From Candidatus Neoflavobacterium equi (GTDB lineage: Bacteria; Bacteroidota; Bacteroidia; Flavobacteriales; Flavobacteriaceae): a stretch of DNA of 10,415 nucleotides. The DNA is taken from positions 1-10,415 of the forward strand of contig JAGHSS010000279.1 in the NCBI GenBank assembly GCA_018065745.1. The letters run 5' to 3'. Below, piece by piece: positions 4,779 to 10,415 of this stretch (its first letter is position 1; each line of letters starts with the position of its first letter). Both the position numbers and the translations under genes were made by a program. The notes beneath the pieces are model-generated. The model worked only from the letters and a program-made list of their open reading frames with translations. It searched no databases and was not told the DNA's origin.

Positions 4779-7010
4779 TTAAAACCAAAAGCCAAAACTG
4801 ACCATCGTGAAATGATCCTTGGTATCTGGTGACCAACTGTGCTTAATTTCTATAGGACCAACCATAGTTTGTACCCCATATCCCAAGGCATAGCCGGTAT
4901 ATGTTGGCTTTGAAATCCACTTGGTAGATCCAAACAATTGGTTGCCCATATTGGCATAATTGGCAGAAAAATTCACGTGATGTTTTTTGAATAACTCATA
5001 GTCTAAAGTAAAGAGCGTTTTGATGTAATCACTAGAGACTAAAGAGGCATAATTGTAGCCATAAAAATGTCTGATGTTGCTTGTTTGAGCAAATCCATTC
5101 CCTCCAAGAGCGTAGTCAAAAAAGGGCAAATTGTGGGGGCCAATACTCATACCAACCTCAACTTGCGCTTGCCCCGTCAACCGATCTATGAAGGTTGTCG
5201 CTATACCCGCTTCTCCTTTTAACAGCGAAAAATTGTCAAACTTGCCGGTATAATCACTAGAAAAGACGTGATTTTTATACTCAAAATTTAAAAACTGTCC
5301 GTGTTTTGGAAAGTACTTATTGTCGTAAGTATCAATTTTGAAAAACCCAAATACGGAATAGTAAAAGCTGCGCTCCAGGTCACGTTTATAATTGTCAATG
5401 GACTCTGTATATAAATTCAGAAACTTTTGCTCAACACCTACCCCAATCAGATAGCGTTGTCTAAACACTGTTTGAACATAAAATTGATTGATGATGTCAA
5501 CATATTTGTAATTCAAATTTTCAGGAACATTTTCATAACCAGGCAAGATACTCAGGTCATAATTCATATTTCTTGTAAAATTGACCAACTTAGAGGTTAA
5601 ACCATAACTCCAAAAGAATCCATTGTCTATGTAGTAGTTTAGATTGTATCTAAAATTATCTCCTAATATCACATCTAAAGAGGCCACGTCATTTTTGTAA
5701 AACAACTTTTTCTGTGTAACATTGGCAAGTACCGCACTTTTGAACAAAGGATCAAAGTGTATCCCAAATTTTAAATACCGGTCAATTGCGTTTTCTTTTA
5801 AGGTCAATATGAAATCCGTCTTTTCTGGTTCCAATGCATTTTGACGGAATGCATAGGATATATTTTCAAAGTTTTGGGTGGCATTCAAATTGGCGATTCC
5901 GTAATCTAAATCTTCAAATGAAATTTTGGCATTTCCTTTAAAATGCAATTTACCCAAAACGTATTGTCTGTTGTAATTCTTCAAATCATCCTGGTTGATA
6001 ACAACCTCTCCGATGGAAATTTTTCCTGCTAGCGGTTTCACTGGAGGTCTAACAATGGAATCACTGCTAATACCCCCTAAGATTTTTATTTGTTCTAATA
6101 CACGCATCGCTGCCTGTCTTCCCTTTTCAATGATTTCATCTCCCTGTTCAAAAGAAATAACAGAATACCCTTTAATGGCCGGTTTGATGTAAACATCTGT
6201 CAATTCACGTTTGTTGTTCATTTGGTCAATCATGGGGAAATTACTGATTTGAAGCAACACTCCTGTCGCGCCTCCCAATTCTTCCCTTGATTTCAAGTCG
6301 TCTTGAACATCCACACCAATTATGATATCTGCCCCCATCTGCTTGACATGTTCCACGGGATAGTTGTTCACCACTCCTCCGTCAATTAATATGCGATTGT
6401 TTATCTCAACTGGTGCAAACAAGGAAGGAAATGCCCCACTTGCAATAATGGACTGAGACAAATTCCCACGGTCCAGGATTACTTCTTGCCCCGTTTCAAC
6501 GCAGGTTGCCACACAGGCAAATGGAATGGGAAGTTGATTAAAATCGTGAATTTCTTTAACGTGATAGGTCAACCTGCTCAACAGATTGTAATTGTACATC
6601 CCTCTTGAAAGTGCTTGAGGAACACCAATTTTAAAACGATCAAAAGGAAGCTGTAAAGCATAAATTTCATCGTTTCGCTTTTCATAGAAACTTTTAGATA
6701 TTCTGGGAATATAATCTTGAACCAGCGCATCACTGTCTACATTTTTGAAAATGCTGTCCAATTGATGTGCGTTATAGCCACTGGCATACAAACCACCAAT
6801 GATGGCTCCCATACTGGTTCCACCAATGTATGAAATTTCTATCCCTTCTTCTTCCAACACCTTTAAAACCCCAATATGTGCTAATCCCTTAGCACCACCT
6901 CCACTCAGTACCAAACCGATTTTTGGTTTATACTGTTTTTCATCCTTATTTACCTGAGAATAAAGCGTCAAGAAACTTAAAAAAAACACACATACAAGCG
7001 TATATTTCAT
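4779..7010 (-). CDS. Patatin-like phospholipase fused to an outer-membrane beta-barrel (PlpD/type Vd-like)
   Basis: The 743-residue protein starts with a signal peptide (MKYTLVCVFFLSFLTLYSQ). The patatin domain follows, about 30-310: glycine-rich oxyanion motif SGGGAKG at 36-42, nucleophile elbow GGTSMG with Ser66, and the DGG motif with Asp210, so the Ser-Asp dyad is complete. Residues about 328-405 (ISIGEVVINQDDL, KLHFKGNAKISFEDL) look like a POTRA-type segment. From about 410 to the end are alternating aromatic-rich strands like a 16-strand Omp85/surface-antigen barrel, ending in SFGFWF with a terminal Phe as in outer-membrane proteins. This order matches type Vd autotransporters such as Pseudomonas PlpD and Fusobacterium FplA. 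It probably hydrolyses phospholipid or another acyl ester at the outer membrane; whether the enzyme is exposed at the cell surface or kept periplasmic in Bacteroidetes is unknown to me. It starts 8 bases after uvrC and is probably cotranscribed with it. Confidence 0.9.
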   Translation of the reverse strand: MKYTLVCVFFLSFLTLYSQVNKDEKQYKPKIGLVLSGGGAKGLAHIGVLKVLEEEGIEISYIGGTSMGAIIGGLYASGYNAHQLDSIFKNVDSDALVQDYIPRISKSFYEKRNDEIYALQLPFDRFKIGVPQALSRGMYNYNLLSRLTYHVKEIHDFNQLPIPFACVATCVETGQEVILDRGNLSQSIIASGAFPSLFAPVEINNRILIDGGVVNNYPVEHVKQMGADIIIGVDVQDDLKSREELGGATGVLLQISNFPMIDQMNNKRELTDVYIKPAIKGYSVISFEQGDEIIEKGRQAAMRVLEQIKILGGISSDSIVRPPVKPLAGKISIGEVVINQDDLKNYNRQYVLGKLHFKGNAKISFEDLDYGIANLNATQNFENISYAFRQNALEPEKTDFILTLKENAIDRYLKFGIHFDPLFKSAVLANVTQKKLFYKNDVASLDVILGDNFRYNLNYYIDNGFFWSYGLTSKLVNFTRNMNYDLSILPGYENVPENLNYKYVDIINQFYVQTVFRQRYLIGVGVEQKFLNLYTESIDNYKRDLERSFYYSVFGFFKIDTYDNKYFPKHGQFLNFEYKNHVFSSDYTGKFDNFSLLKGEAGIATTFIDRLTGQAQVEVGMSIGPHNLPFFDYALGGNGFAQTSNIRHFYGYNYASLVSSDYIKTLFTLDYELFKKHHVNFSANYANMGNQLFGSTKWISKPTYTGYALGYGVQTMVGPIEIKHSWSPDTKDHFTMVSFGFWF

Positions 7011-7018
7011 CTACTTAT

Positions 7019-8809
7019 TTATTTTGAATAAAAATCAACTATTTTTTTTGCTCTAGCCAAACCTATGACGGGCTTTAATTCCTCTAAGGTAGCTGTTTTT
7101 ATTTTCTTTAACGTTTTAAAATGACTCAATAAAGTCACCATCGTTTTTTCTCCTACTCCAGGAATCGTTTCCAACTCACTGTTTAATGCAGAACTACTTC
7201 TTTTATTTCTGTGAAACGTGATCCCAAAACGGTGGGCTTCATTTCTGATGTGTTGGATGACTTTTAAAGATTCTGACTTTTTATCTAAGTACAGCGGCAC
7301 TGAATCTCCGGGATAAAAAATCTCTTCCAAACGTTTGGCAATCCCAATGATGGCCACCTTTCCACGCAAGCCCAAATCATCAATGCTCTTTAAAGCAGAA
7401 GACAATTGACCTTTCCCTCCATCAATCACAATGAGCTGAGGCAACGACTGTCCTTCATCCAACATGCGCTTATACCTTCTGTAAACCACTTCTTCCATAG
7501 AGGCAAAGTCATTTGGTCCTTCAACGGTTTTGATATTAAAATGTCTGTAATCTTTTTTAAATGGTTTCCCATCTCTGAAAACCACACAGGCTGCCACAGG
7601 GTTGGTTCCTTGAATGTTGGAGTTATCAAAACACTCAATGTGTCTTGGTTCCACTTGAAGGCGCAAATCCTTCATCATCTGGGACATAATTCTGTTGGTG
7701 TGTCTTTCTGGATCCACAATTTTAATTTGTTTCAATTGGTCCAGTCTGTAAAATTTGGCATTGCGTTCTGACAGATCCAGAATTTGTTTCTTATCTCCTA
7801 ACTTAGGCACTGTAATTCTGATGTGTTCTCCCAAATCCACTTCAAAAGGAACAATAATCTCTTTAGCTGTCAAATTAAAACGCTCTCTGATTTCAATAAT
7901 CGCCAATTCCAGCAATTCTTGATCTGTCTCGTCCATTTTTTTCTTGAGCTCCATGGTGTGTGATCTCACAATAGCCCCATGAGAAATTTGTAAAAAGTTC
8001 ACATAGGCAACTACCTCATCAGAAATGATTGAAAAAACGTCAATATTGGTAATCTTTGGATTTAATATCGTAGACTTAGATTGGTAATTTTCCAAAACTT
8101 TGATCTTGTCTTTGATGCGTTGTGCCTCTTCAAATTTTAGCTCTTCAGCCAATTCTTGCATGTGAATCTTAAAGGATTTTAAACTCTCTTTAAAATTCCC
8201 TTTCAAGATACTTTTTATTGCTTGAACCTGTTCCATATAATAGGATTCTGATACAAAACCCTCACAAGGACCTTTACAGTTCCCGATGTGGTATTCCAAG
8301 CAAACTTTAAACTTCCCGGCATCAATATTGCTCTTGCTCAGATCATAAGAACAGGTGCGCAAGGGATACAATTCTTTGATTAGATCCATCAGGGTGTGAA
8401 CCGTTCTAAAACTGGTGTAAGGACCAAAGTATTCTGAACCGTCTTTCACCATATTTCTGGTGACAAAAACTTTTGGAAAACGCTCATTTTTAACGCAGAT
8501 CCACGGGTATGTTTTGTCGTCTTTTAAAAGGATGTTATATCTGGGTTGTAACTTTTTAATCAGGTTATTTTCCAACAATAGCGCATCTGTCTCTGTGGGT
8601 ACAACAATGTGTTTGATGGTGACAATTTTGCGCACCAACACATTTGTTCTCTTAACATCGTGCACTTTGTTAAAGTATGAAGAAACTCTTTTCTTTAAAT
8701 TTTTTGCCTTGCCGACATACAAGATTTTCCCTTCTTTATCATAATATTGATAAACACCAGGGGAATCTGGCAACGTTTGTACTTGGAGTTCTATAGGCGA
8801 CATAGGCAT
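7019..8809 (-). CDS. uvrC: Excinuclease ABC subunit C (nucleotide excision repair nuclease)
   Basis: UvrC makes both the 3' and 5' incisions around DNA damage located by UvrA and UvrB. The 596-residue protein has all expected parts. The N-terminal GIY-YIG nuclease has GVY at 18-20, YVG at 31-33, Arg41 and Glu80. A cysteine group Cys153, Cys170, Cys178, Cys182 keeps the C-x7-C-x3-C spacing of the iron-sulfur ligands reported for E. coli UvrC. The UVR motif lies near 215-240 (EELKFEEAQRIKDKIKVLE) and contacts UvrB. The RNase H-like C-terminal nuclease has Asp395 (ECFDNSNIQG), Asp463 (VIDGGKGQL) and His526 (NEAHRFGITFHR). A helix-hairpin-helix pair ends the protein (ETIPGVGEKTMVTLL, then PVIGLARAKKIVDFY). 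ATG at 8809 or 8803 could start it; the sequence does not decide. It is the first gene of a minus-strand unit with the patatin gene and diverges from the aspartoacylase-family gene. Confidence 0.97.
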   Translation of the reverse strand: MPMSPIELQVQTLPDSPGVYQYYDKEGKILYVGKAKNLKKRVSSYFNKVHDVKRTNVLVRKIVTIKHIVVPTETDALLLENNLIKKLQPRYNILLKDDKTYPWICVKNERFPKVFVTRNMVKDGSEYFGPYTSFRTVHTLMDLIKELYPLRTCSYDLSKSNIDAGKFKVCLEYHIGNCKGPCEGFVSESYYMEQVQAIKSILKGNFKESLKSFKIHMQELAEELKFEEAQRIKDKIKVLENYQSKSTILNPKITNIDVFSIISDEVVAYVNFLQISHGAIVRSHTMELKKKMDETDQELLELAIIEIRERFNLTAKEIIVPFEVDLGEHIRITVPKLGDKKQILDLSERNAKFYRLDQLKQIKIVDPERHTNRIMSQMMKDLRLQVEPRHIECFDNSNIQGTNPVAACVVFRDGKPFKKDYRHFNIKTVEGPNDFASMEEVVYRRYKRMLDEGQSLPQLIVIDGGKGQLSSALKSIDDLGLRGKVAIIGIAKRLEEIFYPGDSVPLYLDKKSESLKVIQHIRNEAHRFGITFHRNKRSSSALNSELETIPGVGEKTMVTLLSHFKTLKKIKTATLEELKPVIGLARAKKIVDFYSK

Positions 8810-8828
8810 GATTCGTTATATTTTTCTT

Positions 8829-8836
8829 CAAATTTA
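8829..8836 (-). promoter_or_regulatory. -7 box for uvrC
   Basis: TAAATTTG on the minus strand matches TAnnTTTG exactly and lies 19 bases before the ATG at 8809. Initiation near 8823 would leave a leader of about 14 bases, or 20 if the ATG at 8803 is used. No convincing -33 TTTG is seen. Confidence 0.45.
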
Positions 8837-8863
8837 CAAAATTCAATCAATCAATTAAATTTG
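8833..8863 (+). promoter_or_regulatory. Promoter of the aspartoacylase-family/folate gene pair
   Basis: TAAATTTG (8856-8863) is an exact TAnnTTTG match 32 bases before the ATG at 8896. TTTA (8833-8836), one change from TTTG, lies 19 bases upstream at the -33 position and overlaps the opposing uvrC -7 box. Initiation is expected near 8868. Confidence 0.5.
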
Positions 8864-8895
8864 GTTGTATATTTAGATTCTTAAAGCAGCATACA

Positions 8896-9867
8896 ATGGA
8901 CAGATCTGACGGAATTAAAATTTTCACTGAGTTCGTATATCCTGGTGAACAAAAAATAGTAGAGGTTACCGTGGCGCAATTACACACAATGACGCCATTG
9001 AAAATCCCCATTTTTGTCAACAGATCCACAACGCCTGGTCCCGTAGTTATGTTTAGTGCAGGTATGCATGGGGACGAAATAAATGGAATTGATATTGTGA
9101 GAGAATTGATTGCTCAGAACATCAACATTCCAAAAATTGGTACTATTATATGCGTTCCATTGATTAACATCTTGAGTTTCATCAACAAATCTAGGGTTTT
9201 TCCAGACGGACGTGATTTGAATAGACTTTTTCCTGGAAGCGCTGACGGATCATTAGCCAGCAGATTTGCTTACTTTATAACGAAAGAAATCGTTCCAATA
9301 GTGGATTATGTGGTTGATTTTCACACTGGAGGTGGAAAACGCTTTAACGTGGCTCAAATCAGAGTGGCTCCAGATCAACTTGAACTGATGGATCTGGCAG
9401 CAGAATTCAACGCACCCTTTACCGTGATGACTCAGAACATTGAAGGATCCTTTAGATCCATCTGCAAGGAAAACGGTGTCAAAATGCTGTTGTTTGAAGG
9501 TGGGATGTCACTGAATTTAAATCAAGAGATTACCACTATTGGCGTGGAAGGATCCAAAAGGTTACTACAACATCTGGGCATGGCTTCAGATCACGTAATC
9601 CCCTCAGCCCCTACATACACCAACAAAATAATACACAAAACCACTTGGCTGAGAACCAATCACTCCGGCTTGTTTAAAACCTTTGTAGAAGTGGGAGAAT
9701 ACATATCCATTGGACAAAAAATCGCTACGGTTTATGATCCCTTTGGACAATATGAATATGATGAAATTGCAAAAAAAGAAGGATATTTAATAAATGTGAA
9801 CCATACTTCTTTGGTATACCAAGGAGATGCGATATTTAATATCTCAAAAGAACACAAACATGAATAA
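8896..9867 (+). CDS. Succinylglutamate desuccinylase/aspartoacylase-family zinc hydrolase
   Basis: A 323-residue cytosolic protein without signal peptide. It carries the zinc carboxypeptidase-like (M14-related) core of the AstE/AspA family: AGMHGDEINGIDIVREL, where His58 and Glu61 are the probable zinc ligands; PDGRDLNRLFPG, with Arg106, Asn109 and Arg110 as the substrate-binding set; VDFHTGG, where His143 is the third ligand; and MLLFEGG, where Glu201 is the likely catalytic base. The last 75 residues (from about 248) form a small beta-rich domain with GLFKTFVEVGEYISIGQKIATVYDPFG, resembling a lipoyl/biotinyl-like barrel as found at the C-terminus of this family. The family removes acyl groups from N-acylated amino acids or related amides; the substrate cannot be told from sequence, and no arginine-succinyltransferase pathway gene is near, so astE should not be assumed. 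The next gene overlaps it by 8 bases. Confidence 0.88.
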   Translation: MDRSDGIKIFTEFVYPGEQKIVEVTVAQLHTMTPLKIPIFVNRSTTPGPVVMFSAGMHGDEINGIDIVRELIAQNINIPKIGTIICVPLINILSFINKSRVFPDGRDLNRLFPGSADGSLASRFAYFITKEIVPIVDYVVDFHTGGGKRFNVAQIRVAPDQLELMDLAAEFNAPFTVMTQNIEGSFRSICKENGVKMLLFEGGMSLNLNQEITTIGVEGSKRLLQHLGMASDHVIPSAPTYTNKIIHKTTWLRTNHSGLFKTFVEVGEYISIGQKIATVYDPFGQYEYDEIAKKEGYLINVNHTSLVYQGDAIFNISKEHKHE

Positions 9868-10415
9868 AACTGAAATTAGACGCTATTACAAAGACTTGAG
9901 AAGGGAATTGACGGAAGAAATGATAGAGGACTTGAGCTTTGAGATTGCAAATCAACTCTTAAAACTACCCATTTGGGACTTTATAAACTACCATTTATTT
10001 CTTCCCATTAAAACTCAAAATGAAGTAAATACAGAATTTATACTTCAGATCTTGTTAGGAAAAGATAAAAACACCATCATTTCAAAATCAAATTTTGAAA
10101 CCTTTGAAATGACACATTACATATTAACGGACAGTACCATATTGAAAAACAACGCATATGGCATTCCAGAACCTACCAATGCAATTGAGGTGGGCACAAC
10201 CCCAATTGAAGTTGTATTTGTACCCCTCTTGGCATTTGATGTCTATGGCAATAGGGTTGGTTATGGCAAAGGATTCTATGATCGCTTCCTCAAAACGTGC
10301 AAACCTGATGTTTTAAAGATAGGATTGTCTTTTTTTGAAGCCACACAAGAACATATTGAAAGTGGAATTGACGATGTTAGATTGGATATGTGCATCACAC
10401 CAAAAGGAGTATATC
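9860..10415 (+). CDS. 5-Formyltetrahydrofolate cyclo-ligase, 3' end cut by the window
   Basis: ATP-dependent conversion of 5-formyl-THF to 5,10-methenyl-THF, which returns the storage or inhibitory folate to the one-carbon pool; cytosolic. The first 185 residues are present, nearly the whole of a protein that is usually about 190-200 long. The start is MNKTEIRRYYKDLRRELTEE, with the basic N-terminal helix typical of the family. NNAYGIPEP at 97-105 and VVFVPLLAFDVYGNRVGYGKGFYDRFL spanning 118-144 are the conserved nucleotide/folate-binding blocks, and IDDVRLDMCITPKGVY near the end matches the C-terminal block. The ATG at 9860 lies inside the end of the preceding gene (ATGAATAA), so translation of the two is probably coupled. 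The gene is often called ygfA or fau in other bacteria; I leave the symbol open. Confidence 0.93.
   Translation, partial: MNKTEIRRYYKDLRRELTEEMIEDLSFEIANQLLKLPIWDFINYHLFLPIKTQNEVNTEFILQILLGKDKNTIISKSNFETFEMTHYILTDSTILKNNAYGIPEPTNAIEVGTTPIEVVFVPLLAFDVYGNRVGYGKGFYDRFLKTCKPDVLKIGLSFFEATQEHIESGIDDVRLDMCITPKGVY

Noticed and set aside
7426..7638. Other open frames inside uvrC, hmgA, the patatin gene and TDO
   Set aside because: They overlap well-conserved genes in other frames, have no recognisable domains and lack promoters.
8840..8860. Tandem AATC repeats between uvrC and the aspartoacylase-family gene
   Set aside because: Only about three short units inside an AT-rich promoter region; no sign of a functional repeat.
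1..10415. CRISPR arrays, insertion sequences, tRNA or rRNA genes, attachment sites
   Set aside because: No regularly spaced repeats, transposase reading frames, terminal inverted repeats or cloverleaf-like sequences were seen.

Overview
The window looks like chromosomal DNA of a flavobacterium (Bacteroidetes, probably Flavobacteriaceae). The DNA is AT-rich, and intergenic promoters fit the Bacteroidetes form (TAnnTTTG at -7, sometimes TTTG or TTG near -33). Most starts lack a Shine-Dalgarno sequence, and the protein sequences and gene order look flavobacterial. These are judgements from reading alone; no database search was made.

Left part (1-4780), all on the minus strand: a block for catabolism of aromatic amino acids. 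In transcription order it runs hmgA (homogentisate 1,2-dioxygenase), hppD (4-hydroxyphenylpyruvate dioxygenase), a probable small RNA with its own promoter and terminator, a DUF3108 exported protein, tryptophan 2,3-dioxygenase, and the beginning of an exported protein, probably an M23-type peptidase, that leaves the window at base 1. HppD and HmgA carry out consecutive ring-oxidation steps of tyrosine breakdown; TDO opens the indole ring of tryptophan. Two points here deserve attention. The DUF3108 gene has a perfect signal peptide only if it starts at an ATT codon. The peptidase-like reading frame is interrupted by two amber codons just after its signal sequence.

Middle part (4780-8809), minus strand: uvrC (nucleotide excision repair nuclease) followed 8 bases later by a patatin-like phospholipase joined to an outer-membrane beta-barrel. 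A strong hairpin terminator follows the phospholipase gene and separates it from hmgA.

Right part (8810-10415), plus strand: a short divergent promoter region with two mirrored TAAATTTG boxes, a zinc-dependent succinylglutamate desuccinylase/aspartoacylase-family gene, and, overlapping it by 8 bases, a 5-formyltetrahydrofolate cyclo-ligase gene that is cut by the window end.

Most of the window is ordinary flavobacterial housekeeping and catabolic DNA. I saw no mobile elements, CRISPR arrays, tRNA or rRNA genes, or defence system. The best candidates for something undescribed are the small RNA at about 1914-2028, the ATT start, and the doubly interrupted gene at the left edge.
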